Assembly: GCF_028994775.1 (NCBI RefSeq)
Contig: NZ_JAJQMN010000002.1
Location: forward strand, 310,001 to 374,000
DNA length: 64,000 nucleotides
Direction of reading: 5' to 3'
Source: Promicromonospora iranensis
GTDB taxonomy: Bacteria > Actinomycetota > Actinomycetes > Actinomycetales > Cellulomonadaceae
The notes beneath the pieces are model-generated. The model made no database searches. It had not been told where the DNA came from and saw nothing but the letters and a program-made list of their open reading frames with translations. This document shows, one piece after another, positions 34,717-42,758 of the stretch; within the stretch, counting starts at the first letter, position 1; the number at the start of each line of letters is the position of its first letter. The translations under genes were made by a program, and so were the position numbers.

Positions 34717-36039
34717 GTGTCCACTACCCCCTCCCCCGTCCCGTCCACGCGTGAAGCCGTGATCATCGGCGGCAACCGCATCCCGTTCTCCCGCGCCGGC
34801 AAGAAGTACGTCCGGACCAGCAACCAGGACATGTTCACCGCAGCACTGGAGGGCCTCGTCGCCCGGTTCGGTCTGCAGGGCGAGCGCCTGGGCGAGGTCG
34901 CCGGCGGCGCCGTGCTCAAGCACAGCAAGAACTTCAACCTGATCCGCGAGTCGGTGCTGGGCTCCTCGCTGGCGCCCACGACGCCCGCCTACGACGTGCA
35001 GCAGGCCTGCGCCACCGGTCTCGAGGCCGCCATCGCCGTGACCAACAAGATCAAGCTGGGCCAGATCGAGTCCGCGATCGCCGGCGGCACCGACACCGTG
35101 TCGGATGCGCCGATCGTCGTCAGCGACCGCCTGCGCGCCGCGCTCCTGGACGCGAACCACGCCAAGACCACCGGCGCGAAGATCAAGGCTCTGCTCTCGG
35201 TCCGCCCCAAGGACCTGGCGCCGGCCACGCCGAGCACCGGCGAGCCGCGCACCCACCTGTCGATGGGCGAGCACCAGGCCATCACCACCGCCAAGTGGGG
35301 GATCAGCCGCGAGGCGCAGGACGAGATCGCGTACAACTCGCACCAGAACCTCGCCCGCGCCTGGGAGTCCGGCTTCTTCGACGACCTCGTGACGCCGTTC
35401 AAGGGCCTGACCCGCGACGACAACATGCGCCCCGACACGTCGCTCGAGAAGCTCGCCAAGCTCAAGCCGGTCTTCGGCACGAAGCTGGGCGAATCGGCCA
35501 CGATGACGGCCGGCAACTCCACGCCGCTGACCGACGGCGCATCCGCCGTCCTGTTCTCCTCGCGTGAGTGGGCCGAGGAGCGAGACCTGCCGATCCTGGC
35601 GAAGTTCGTGGACGCCGAGACGGCGGCCGTCGACTTCGTGCACGGTCACGAAGGTCTCCTCATGGCGCCGGCCGCCGCGGTGCCGCGCCTGCTGGCCCGC
35701 AACGGCCTGACTCTCGAGGACATCGACTTCTTCGAGATCCACGAGGCGTTCGCCTCCACCGTGCTGACCACGCTCGCCGCGTGGGAGGACGAGGAGTACT
35801 GCCGCACCGAGCTCGGTCTCGACGGCGCGTTCGGCAAGATCGACCGCAGCAAGCTCAACGTGAACGGCTCCTCGCTCGCGGCGGGACACCCGTTCGCGGC
35901 GACCGGTGGGCGCATCATCGCCACCGCCGCGAAGCTGGTGGCCGCGAAGGCCGCCGAGACCGGCCGCCCGGCACGGGCACTGATCTCGGTCTGCGCCGCC
36001 GGTGGCCTGGGCGCCGTCGCCGTCGTTGAATCCGTGTGA
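34717..36039 (+). CDS. acetyl-CoA acetyltransferase, FadA2/FadI-like thiolase
   Basis: 440 residues from GTG 34717, with AAGGA 9 nt upstream. Thiolase signatures: EAVIIGGNRIPFSRAGKKY, the acyl-accepting Cys in AYDVQQACATGLEAA (near residue 98), NGSSLAAGHPFAATGGR with the active His, and the second Cys in LISVCAAGGLGAVAVV. It cleaves 3-ketoacyl-CoA with CoA in fatty acid oxidation, or runs in reverse. The length (above the usual 390) fits FadI/FadA2-type thiolases. It leads the fabG4-htdX segment, separated by a 132-bp gap with competing hairpins. Confidence 0.94.
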   Translation: MSTTPSPVPSTREAVIIGGNRIPFSRAGKKYVRTSNQDMFTAALEGLVARFGLQGERLGEVAGGAVLKHSKNFNLIRESVLGSSLAPTTPAYDVQQACATGLEAAIAVTNKIKLGQIESAIAGGTDTVSDAPIVVSDRLRAALLDANHAKTTGAKIKALLSVRPKDLAPATPSTGEPRTHLSMGEHQAITTAKWGISREAQDEIAYNSHQNLARAWESGFFDDLVTPFKGLTRDDNMRPDTSLEKLAKLKPVFGTKLGESATMTAGNSTPLTDGASAVLFSSREWAEERDLPILAKFVDAETAAVDFVHGHEGLLMAPAAAVPRLLARNGLTLEDIDFFEIHEAFASTVLTTLAAWEDEEYCRTELGLDGAFGKIDRSKLNVNGSSLAAGHPFAATGGRIIATAAKLVAAKAAETGRPARALISVCAAGGLGAVAVVESV

Positions 36040-36133
36040 GCCCAGAGCGCAACGGAGGGTGAGGGCCGAGGAACGAGGCACTCGCCCGCAGTGAAGCGCC
36101 GGGCTCACACGGCATACCAATCAGTGTGAGCCC
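36032..36133 (+). promoter_or_regulatory. competing hairpins between thiolase and FabG4-like genes (possible attenuator)
   Basis: GGGCTCACAC at 36101-36110 can pair either with GTGTGAGCCC at 36034-36043 (12 bp with flanks, over the thiolase stop codon) or with a second GTGTGAGCCC at 36124-36133 (loop 13 nt). The two structures exclude each other. Confidence 0.5.
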
Positions 36134-36171
36134 CGCGATCGAGCCTCTCCCCCCAGACCGGAAGGAAATTC

Positions 36172-37539
36172 GTGGCTGACCAGTCCGCCCCGTCCGACAA
36201 GTACACGGTGGCCGTGAACCGCGGCTTCACCAAGACCATCGCGAAGAAGCTGGGCCTCCCCCGGCCCGCGATCCTGCGCCGCTACACCCCGGACGCCCCG
36301 CTGACCGTCGGCCCGGTGCTCGTCGTGTCCGACGACGCCTCGGCCGGCGACGCGGACGCGCTCGCCAAGGCCCTGCTCGCCTGGGACGTCGACGTGCGCC
36401 GGTCCACCGAGGGCGCCGGTGACGTCCGCTGGGGCGGCGTCGTGCTCGTCGGTACGTCCGCCGAGTCCCCCGAGGCTGTCTCGGAGGCAGTGCTCACCCT
36501 CGGCAGCACGCTCCGCAGGCTCGCGGGCAACGGCCGGGTCGTCGTGGTGTCCCGGGCACCGGAGGCCGGCGACTCGCCGGCCGTCGCCGCCACCCGGGCC
36601 GGTTTCGAGGGCTTCACACGCTCGGTCGGCAAGGAGCTGCGGGCCGGCGCCACGGCGAACGGTGTACAGCTGACCGGGGGCGCCGCCGTCGACTCGGCCT
36701 CCGCGCTCGGCACGCTCCGCTTCTTCCTGTCCGCCAAGTCGGCGTACGTCGACGGCCAGGTGCTGCCCGTCGGCCCGTCGGACACGCCGGAGGACCTCAA
36801 CTGGGAGCAGCCGCTCGCCGGCAAGGTCGCCGTCGTCACCGGTGCCGCGCGCGGCATCGGTGCCGCGATCGCGCGCACCCTGGCCCGGGACGGCGCCAAG
36901 GTCGTCGTCGTGGACGTACCGGCTGCCGGTGAGTCGCTGGCCGCCGTCGCGAACGAGATCAAGGGCACCTCGGTGCAGCTCGACGTGACCGCCGACGACG
37001 CGGGCACCAAGATCCTGGAGGCGACCCGGCACCTCGGCGGGATCGACATCCTGGTGCACAACGCGGGCATCCTGCGCGACAAGCTGCTCGCGAACATGAA
37101 GCCCGCCCAGTGGGACGCCGTCATCGCGGTGAACCTCGCCTCGCAGCTGCGCATCAACGAGCAGCTGCTGGCCGCCGGGGTCGAGGGGCTGCGCATCGTG
37201 TCGCTCGCCTCGACGTCGGGCATCGCGGGCAACAAGGGCCAGACCAACTACGCGTACTCGAAGTCCGGCGTGATCGGCCACACGGCCGCCACCGCGCCGC
37301 TCGTGGCGCAGCTGGGCGGCACGGCGAACGCCGTCGCACCGGGCTTCATCGAGACGGAGATGACCAGGTCGATCCCGTTCGCCACACGCGAGGTGGGCCG
37401 GCGCATCATCCCGTCGCTCCAGCAGGGTGGTCTGCCGCTCGACGTCGCGGAGGCCATCGCCTTCCTGTCGTCCCCCGTCGCTCACGGGGTGAACGGCCAG
37501 GTGCTGCGCGTCTGCGGTCAGTCCATGCTGGGCAAATGA
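36172..37539 (+). CDS. 3-oxoacyl-(CoA/ACP) reductase, FabG4-like
   Basis: 455 residues, twice the normal FabG length. Residues 1-210 are the N-terminal flavodoxin-like domain of the FabG4 type (GRVVVVSRAPEAGDS, GFEGFTRSVGKELRAGA). Residues 215-455 are a classical SDR: GKVAVVTGAARGIGAAIA (NAD-binding), LVHNAGILRDKLLANM, catalytic Ser and YxxxK in VSLASTSGIAG and TNYAYSKSG, and ANAVAPGFIETEMT. It reduces 3-ketoacyl-CoA, NADH-dependent in M. tuberculosis FabG4. The stop overlaps the start of the MaoC gene by ATGA. Confidence 0.94.
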   Translation: MADQSAPSDKYTVAVNRGFTKTIAKKLGLPRPAILRRYTPDAPLTVGPVLVVSDDASAGDADALAKALLAWDVDVRRSTEGAGDVRWGGVVLVGTSAESPEAVSEAVLTLGSTLRRLAGNGRVVVVSRAPEAGDSPAVAATRAGFEGFTRSVGKELRAGATANGVQLTGGAAVDSASALGTLRFFLSAKSAYVDGQVLPVGPSDTPEDLNWEQPLAGKVAVVTGAARGIGAAIARTLARDGAKVVVVDVPAAGESLAAVANEIKGTSVQLDVTADDAGTKILEATRHLGGIDILVHNAGILRDKLLANMKPAQWDAVIAVNLASQLRINEQLLAAGVEGLRIVSLASTSGIAGNKGQTNYAYSKSGVIGHTAATAPLVAQLGGTANAVAPGFIETEMTRSIPFATREVGRRIIPSLQQGGLPLDVAEAIAFLSSPVAHGVNGQVLRVCGQSMLGK

Positions 37540-38480
37540 GAGAGCTGACAGTGCCGGGCGCACCGGCGTCGTTCGACGTGACAGAGCTGGCCCAGCTGCC
37601 GAGCCTGGGCGGGCTGTTCGCCAAGGGTCTCGCCGGCTCCGCCGGCAAGCGCCCGAAGGGTGCGGTCCGGCTGCCCGAGGTGGCCTACCAGGTGGCGGAC
37701 GTCGACACCGCCGGCGAGGCCGAGCATCTGGCGGCCTACCAGCGGCTGCTGGGTGAGCCGTCCTCCGAGGTGCTGCCTGCCGGGTTCCTGCACGTGCTGG
37801 CCTTCCCGCTGGCGACCGCCGTCATGGTGCGGGGCGACTTCCCGCTCCCGCTCCTCGGCATGGTGCACCTGAAGAACACGGCGCGGGTGCTCCGGCCGGT
37901 ACGGCTGGGCGAGGTCCTGACGGTGCGGGCCTGGGCGCAGGACGCCCGGGCACACCGCCGCGGCGTCCAGGTGGACCTGATCGCCGAGGTGCTGGTCGGC
38001 GGCGAGCTCGCCTACCAGGGCGTGTCGACCTACCTCGCCAAGGGCTTCACGGCACCCGACGGCGCGGCGCCCGACGCCGAGGCCCCGCGCAAGGAGTGGA
38101 CGGCGCCCCTGCCGACCGCGCGCTGGAAGCTCGGCAGCGGTACAGGCAGGGCGTACGGCGCGGTGTCGGGCGACCAGAACCCGATCCACACCTCGAGCCT
38201 GGGCGCCAAGGCTTTCGGGTTCCCGCGGGCGATCGCGCACGGGATGTACACCGCGGCACGGGCGTTGGCCGAGGTCGGTCCGGCGCGACGGGGCGACGCC
38301 TACGAGTGGACCGTCGAGTTCTTCAAGCCGGTGCTGCTGCCGGGCACGGTCGACGTGTCGATCCGGTACGCGGCGGAGGCGGCCCCGGCAGGCTCGACCA
38401 GCGGGGGCGGGTTCGTGTACGAGGGTTGGCGGTCCGGCAAGGACACGCGTCACTTCCGGGGCACGATCAAGCCTCTCTGA
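37536..38480 (+). CDS. MaoC-like (R)-3-hydroxyacyl dehydratase, HtdX-like
   Basis: 314 residues with a double hot-dog layout. The N-terminal half includes HVLAFPLATAVMVRGDFPLPLLGMVHLKN; the C-terminal half carries the hydratase-2 motif YGAVSGDQNPIHTSSLGAKAFGFPRAIAHGM with the catalytic Asp-His pair. It hydrates enoyl-CoA or dehydrates (R)-3-hydroxyacyl-CoA. ATG 37536 overlaps the FabG4-like stop. A short segment near the C-terminus (CTCGACCAGCG within the gene) resembles half of the dispersed palindrome, perhaps by chance. Confidence 0.93.
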   Translation: MRELTVPGAPASFDVTELAQLPSLGGLFAKGLAGSAGKRPKGAVRLPEVAYQVADVDTAGEAEHLAAYQRLLGEPSSEVLPAGFLHVLAFPLATAVMVRGDFPLPLLGMVHLKNTARVLRPVRLGEVLTVRAWAQDARAHRRGVQVDLIAEVLVGGELAYQGVSTYLAKGFTAPDGAAPDAEAPRKEWTAPLPTARWKLGSGTGRAYGAVSGDQNPIHTSSLGAKAFGFPRAIAHGMYTAARALAEVGPARRGDAYEWTVEFFKPVLLPGTVDVSIRYAAEAAPAGSTSGGGFVYEGWRSGKDTRHFRGTIKPL

Positions 38481-38510
38481 CGCCTCGGCGTCGGGCAGGG
38501 TCAATGCCTA

Positions 38511-38573
38511 CGTCTGCGGGGTGTGTTGCTCTGCGTGGACCGTGTCTACGCAGAGCAACACACCCCGCAGACG
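38511..38573. terminator. 26-bp perfect hairpin between convergent genes
   Basis: Perfect arms 38511-38536 and 38548-38573 with an 11-nt loop, between the MaoC gene and the alpha/beta hydrolase gene. It is unrelated in sequence to the dispersed palindrome family. Confidence 0.85.
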
Positions 38574-38629
38574 TGTACTCACCCCGACAGCGCCCTACCT
38601 CGCGGGGGTGCCAGCGCCGGTGCCGGTGC

Positions 38630-39493
38630 CTACGTCGCGGGGGTGGCGGTGGCCAGGCGCGGGAGGAGCATCTCGTCCCAGAGGACGGCGCGCTTCGGGC
38701 GGAAGAAGCCCGAGTGCCCGATCCGGCTCAGGCCGTGGTCGGCGGCGCGCATCTCGACGAGCTCGACCTCGGCGTGGGGGAACTCCCGGATCCAGTACCG
38801 GATCGACTCGGGGGAGATGAGTTCGTCGTCGCTGGTCCAGAGGGCCGCGACCGGAATCTGGATCTTCGCGAAGCGGTCCCGCAGCTCGGGGTGCTCGCTG
38901 AACAGGTAGTCCGGGTGCAGGCACCAGCGGCCCCACTGCCGCATGACGCCGCCGGGCACGTCGTCCAGGATCCGGAGCTTGCGGCCCGGGTAGTAGCCGA
39001 CCGCGGCGATCGCCACGGGCGCGATGACGCGCCACAGGAGCGGCGACCACCGCTTGATCGGCGGCGCGGCCTTGCCTCGCCAGCCGGTCCCCGAGGTCAC
39101 CATGACGCAGCGGTCCACACCGACGTCGGACAGGAAGCCCAGGCTCTGGCCGCCGAACGAGTGGCCCACCCAGGTGAGCGGGACGCCGACGGCGTCCGCC
39201 CGCGTGCGGGCGTGGCCGGCCGCGAGCTCCGCGTCGTGGTACCAGTCGAGAGCTGTCGCCGACGAGTCCCGCATCGGGCCGTAGAGCTCGGGCTCCGAAC
39301 CGCGGTACGAGAAGGTGAGGACCGCGAAACCGCGATCCGCGAGCCAGGCCGCGAGGTGCCGGTAGAACCGCATGGGCATGGCCATCGCCGGCGCGATCGC
39401 CACGACGCCCACCGGTTCGCCGTCCGGCAGGAACCAGCGGCCGGCGACCGACTCGCCGTCGGCGGCGGGAAAGCTCACGTCCTCGGTGCTCAC
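38630..39493 (-). CDS. alpha/beta hydrolase (YheT/serine aminopeptidase-like)
   Basis: 287 residues from GTG 39493 (VSTEDVSFPAADG). Alpha/beta hydrolase signatures: VVAIAPAMAMPMRFYRHLAAWLADRGF, LTFSYRGS, the nucleophile elbow WVGHSFGGQSLG, and late Asp and His in LWTSDDELISPES and DHGLSRIGHSGFF. It likely cuts an ester or peptide bond in the cytoplasm; substrate unknown. The gene diverges from the regulator at 39561. Confidence 0.88.
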   Translation of the reverse strand: MSTEDVSFPAADGESVAGRWFLPDGEPVGVVAIAPAMAMPMRFYRHLAAWLADRGFAVLTFSYRGSEPELYGPMRDSSATALDWYHDAELAAGHARTRADAVGVPLTWVGHSFGGQSLGFLSDVGVDRCVMVTSGTGWRGKAAPPIKRWSPLLWRVIAPVAIAAVGYYPGRKLRILDDVPGGVMRQWGRWCLHPDYLFSEHPELRDRFAKIQIPVAALWTSDDELISPESIRYWIREFPHAEVELVEMRAADHGLSRIGHSGFFRPKRAVLWDEMLLPRLATATPAT

Positions 39494-39560
39494 GTGCCGG
39501 AGGCTATCAATCCCGTATCCTCGCCAGGGCGCTGCGAACCTCATCCGGCGGGAGGATGCC

Positions 39561-40562
39561 ATGCTCGGCGACGTGCTCGGTCTGACGCAGTCGCAGGCAC
39601 TCGCGTACCGCGACCTGGTGGGTTCTCCGTCCCTCGACGCGGTGGAGCTGGGCCGCCGGCTCGGCTGTGACCCCGGGGACGCCCTGGATGTCCTCCGTGC
39701 GCTGGAGGGCCACGGCCTCGCGGCCCGGCAGAGCGCCGACGACTCCCGCTTTCAGGCGGCTCCTCCCGAGATAGCGCTGGGTGCGCTGCTCGCCCGCCGC
39801 AAGGACGAGATCCGCGCCGCGCAGGTCGAGCTGATCGAGCTCGAGGAGGAGTTCCGGCGCTCGTCCGCGCTGCGACCGGCCACCGACGTCGTCGACGTGG
39901 TGCGCGGCGCCGACGCCGTGAAGCACCGCATCACGCAGCTCCAGCTGGGCGCGCGCGAGACCGTCGAGTCCTTCACCAAGCCGCCGGTGTTCGTGATGCC
40001 CGCCGACGAGAACACCGCCGAGGACCAGGCGGTCGCACGCGGCGTGCGGTACCGCGTGGTGGTGGACCGGGTCTTCCTCGACACCGGCGTGCTGCGGGTG
40101 GACGACGTCGTCGAGGCGATCGAGAACGGCGAGGACGTGCGGTTCTCGGAGCGGGTGCCGATCAAGCTGTTCATCATCGACCGCAGGCTGGCCTTCGTGC
40201 CGATCCAGACCGTCGTCGAGGCCGGTACCGAGGGGTCCGACCTGGCACCCGACCTGGTGGGCGCGCTGATCATCCACCCGTCCGGGCTGTTGGACGCCCT
40301 GATCGCCCTGTTCGAGAGCGTGTGGCGCGACGCCACCCCGTTCCCCAGGCCGGGCGAGCGATCGGACACCGCCGAGCTCGACGACGAGGACAGCCGGATC
40401 CTCGCGCTCATGCTGGCCGGCCTCACCGACCAGTCGGTGGCCAACCAGCTCGGGCTCTCGCTTCGCACGGTGCAGCGACGGGTCAAGGTGCTGATGGGCG
40501 TCGCCGGCGTCTCGACCCGCATCCAGCTGGGCTGGCACGCCGCGCGCAAGGGCTGGATCTGA
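39561..40562 (+). CDS. TrmB/LuxR-type transcriptional regulator
   Basis: 333 residues from ATG 39561, with GGGAGG 5 nt upstream. An N-terminal TrmB-like winged helix (LGLTQSQALAYRDLVGSP, then DALDVLRALEGHGLAARQ) and a coiled segment (AQVELIELEEEFRRS) lead to a PLD-like effector region (GVRYRVVVDRVFLDTGVL, PIKLFIIDRRLAFVPIQ). The C-terminus is a LuxR helix-turn-helix (DSRILALMLAGLTDQSVANQL then GLSLRTVQRRVKVLM). This hybrid layout is common in actinomycetes, often beside biosynthetic genes. It may control the divergent hydrolase or the LLM gene 28 bp downstream. Confidence 0.9.
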   Translation: MLGDVLGLTQSQALAYRDLVGSPSLDAVELGRRLGCDPGDALDVLRALEGHGLAARQSADDSRFQAAPPEIALGALLARRKDEIRAAQVELIELEEEFRRSSALRPATDVVDVVRGADAVKHRITQLQLGARETVESFTKPPVFVMPADENTAEDQAVARGVRYRVVVDRVFLDTGVLRVDDVVEAIENGEDVRFSERVPIKLFIIDRRLAFVPIQTVVEAGTEGSDLAPDLVGALIIHPSGLLDALIALFESVWRDATPFPRPGERSDTAELDDEDSRILALMLAGLTDQSVANQLGLSLRTVQRRVKVLMGVAGVSTRIQLGWHAARKGWI

Positions 40563-40590
40563 CGGCCTGCTCCGTGACAGCGTGAGGCCC

Positions 40591-41487
40591 ATGACCACAC
40601 TGGCGTGCATCATCCGCCCATCGACTCCACCGTCCCGCATCATCCCGCTCGCACGCGCCGTCGAGGCGGCGGGTATCGAGGAGATCTGGCTCTGGGAAGA
40701 CTGCTTCCAGACCGGCGGCATCTCCGCGGCCGGCGCGATCCTGTCCGCCACCGACCATGTGCGCGTCGGGATCGGCGTCATGCCGACGCCCCTGCGGAAC
40801 GTGGCGCTCACCGCGATGGAGGTCGCGACGGTCGACGGGATGTTCCCGGGCCGGCTCGTCCCCGGGATCGGGCACGGTGTGCAGTCGTGGATGGCGCAGG
40901 TCGGGGGCAAGGCCGCCTCGCCCCTGACCCTCATGCGCGAGTACGCGACGGCGCTGCGCGCGCTCCTCGCCGGTGAGCGCGTCACCACGTCCGGCCGGTA
41001 CGTGTCCCTCGACGACGTCGCGCTGGACTGGCCTCCCGCCGCGCCCGTGCGGGTGCCGGTCGCGGCGACCGGGCCGAAGTCGCTGCGGCTCGCCGGCGAG
41101 GTGGGGGACGGCGTCGTCCTCGAGGGCTCCGTCGGCCTGACCGGGCTGCCTGCCGTGCTCGAGCGGATCGCCGAGGGCAGGGCGGCTGCGGGCCATGACC
41201 CGTCGGCGCCGTTCCCGGTGATCCAGAACGTGTCCGCCGCGACCGGTCCCGACGCGGTCGCACGCCTGCGCGCCGAGCTCACGGCGTGGGGTCAGGACGT
41301 CGCCGACGACGCCGGCCTGGCCACGTACGCCCTGTGGGGCGACGCGCAGGCGATCGCCGAAGGTGTGCAGCGGTACGGCGAGGCGGGCGCGCACACCGTG
41401 GCGCTCCAGCCGACCGAGGACGACCCCGACCTGGAGCGGTTCATCGAGGTGGTGGGTGCGGCCCAGGATCTGCTGCGCAAGGACTAG
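40591..41487 (+). CDS. LLM-class flavin-dependent oxidoreductase
   Basis: 298 residues from ATG 40591, with GAGG 5 nt upstream (GTG 40582 is an alternative). Luciferase-like barrel: IIPLARAVEAAGIEEIWLWEDCFQTGG, VRVGIGVMPTPLRNVALTAMEVATVDGMFPGRLVPGIGHGVQ, LMREYATALRALLAGERVT, PVAATGPKSLRLAGEVGDGVVLEG. It uses FMN or F420; the shape is closer to F420-dependent members, but this cannot be decided by eye. It lies directly downstream of the TrmB/LuxR regulator. Confidence 0.9.
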   Translation: MTTLACIIRPSTPPSRIIPLARAVEAAGIEEIWLWEDCFQTGGISAAGAILSATDHVRVGIGVMPTPLRNVALTAMEVATVDGMFPGRLVPGIGHGVQSWMAQVGGKAASPLTLMREYATALRALLAGERVTTSGRYVSLDDVALDWPPAAPVRVPVAATGPKSLRLAGEVGDGVVLEGSVGLTGLPAVLERIAEGRAAAGHDPSAPFPVIQNVSAATGPDAVARLRAELTAWGQDVADDAGLATYALWGDAQAIAEGVQRYGEAGAHTVALQPTEDDPDLERFIEVVGAAQDLLRKD

Positions 41488-41580
41488 CCCTCACCCCCTG
41501 AGTGGCGCGCGTACGGCAGGGACGGCACCCGCGGCACCTCGACCGGGCAGGCCGGGACTGCTGAGCCCGGGCAGCACGGC

Positions 41581-41618
41581 GCCGGGGTCGCACCGTCTTG
41601 TGACGGTGCGACCCCGGC
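41581..41618. terminator. bidirectional terminator hairpin
   Basis: Perfect 17-bp arms 41581-41597 and 41602-41618 with loop TTGT, between the convergent LLM and channel genes. Confidence 0.88.
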
Positions 41619-41645
41619 GTCGTGGGTTGCCGGCCGGTCAGGCGA

Positions 41646-42458
41646 TCAGATGTCGCGCGGCGGCGGCGCGAACGACCCGGACGTGCCGGGTGCTGCGCCG
41701 GGCGTGGTGCCGGGCGTGGTACCCGGGGTGGTGCCGGTCTGCGCGGCGGGCGTGGCAGCGGCGCCGCCGCCCGACGACAGGTTGTCGAGAACATTCTCGA
41801 CGCGCGAACGCATTGGGCCGATCATCGCGCCACCGACGCCGACGATCAGAATGCCGGCGACGGTGGCCAGGAATGCCACGAGTACCGGCATTGTCACGGT
41901 GGTGCCGATGCCGATCTGGTTCACGGCGGCGATAACACCGAGCGCGATGATGAAGTATGAGACCGTCTTCGCGACGAGCGGGCCGTAGGAAACGCCACCC
42001 ATCGAGTTGAGAACAAGATCCTTCACCGCATTCGCGATGGCGCCGGCGATCACGACGATGACGATTGCGACGACCAGGCTCGGGAGCCAGGCGACGATGT
42101 CGTTCACGATCGCGCTGACCGGGTTGGTGGGCCCAAAGGCGCTCAGGGCGAGCTGCAGCGTGATCAGCAGGATGAAGTAGTAGATGATCTTCGTGAGCAG
42201 CGTGATCGGCTCGATGCCCGAGCCGGCGAGGAGCCTGTTGGCCCCGGCCTTCTCCAGCACCTTGTTGAAGCCGATCCGGGTCAGGATCATCCCTACGAAC
42301 CGGGCGACCGCCTTGGCGATGAAGTACCCGATGAGGAAAACGATCAGGAACACGAGCAGCTTCGGTATGAAGCTCGCGACCGCACCGAGAGCGCTCGTGA
42401 GCGGCTCCAGCCAGTCGACCGCGTTCGGTACAGCGAGACCTGCATTCAGGAATGGCAT
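41646..42458 (-). CDS. mechanosensitive channel-like membrane protein (TM-helix repeat family)
   Basis: 270 residues from ATG 42458, with GGGGGAGAG upstream. About five transmembrane helices: FIPKLLVFLIVFLIGYFIAKAVARFVGMIL, KIIYYFILLITLQLALSAFG, WLPSLVVAIVIVVIAGAIANAV, VSYFIIALGVIAAVNQIGIG and VLVAFLATVAGILIVGVGG. The repeat KAVxRF(V)GxIL...NKVLEKAG is that of the conserved TM-helix/CmpX family of small mechanosensitive channels; the typical MscS beta domain is absent. The C-terminus is a Gly/Pro/Thr-rich tail with repeated TTPG units. Codon usage is slightly less GC-rich than in its neighbours. Confidence 0.85.
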   Translation of the reverse strand: MPFLNAGLAVPNAVDWLEPLTSALGAVASFIPKLLVFLIVFLIGYFIAKAVARFVGMILTRIGFNKVLEKAGANRLLAGSGIEPITLLTKIIYYFILLITLQLALSAFGPTNPVSAIVNDIVAWLPSLVVAIVIVVIAGAIANAVKDLVLNSMGGVSYGPLVAKTVSYFIIALGVIAAVNQIGIGTTVTMPVLVAFLATVAGILIVGVGGAMIGPMRSRVENVLDNLSSGGGAAATPAAQTGTTPGTTPGTTPGAAPGTSGSFAPPPRDI

Positions 42459-42758
42459 AGTTCTCTCCCCCTTCGAGACCTTTTGGTCACCTCCGGCACA
42501 CCACGGTGGCGTGCCATAAAGGTGCCAGCACCTCACGAACATATGCCGGAGAAGCGCATTCTGCGCGCCGGAATTCAGTGCGTCAGCGCATCAATTGACC
42601 GCGCGGTTGGATGTGTGCGCAGGTCAGGCGGCTGAGTGCCGGTCGCCGTGTCCATGAATCTGGCTGATTCCGCTGTAGAGCGGGTGAGACATAGGGGATA
42701 ATTCTCCTCCCGCCGCCCCGGACCCCCGCCACCGCAAGTGAGCACATAACCTGGCCGG
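42459..42758. other. 300-bp divergent gap between channel and amidase genes
   Basis: No gene. A palindrome GGCACACCACGG (with GTGGCGTGCC) at 42495-42515 lies just upstream of the channel gene. The region 42540-42700 is less GC-rich than the window average and presumably contains both promoters. Confidence 0.5.
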
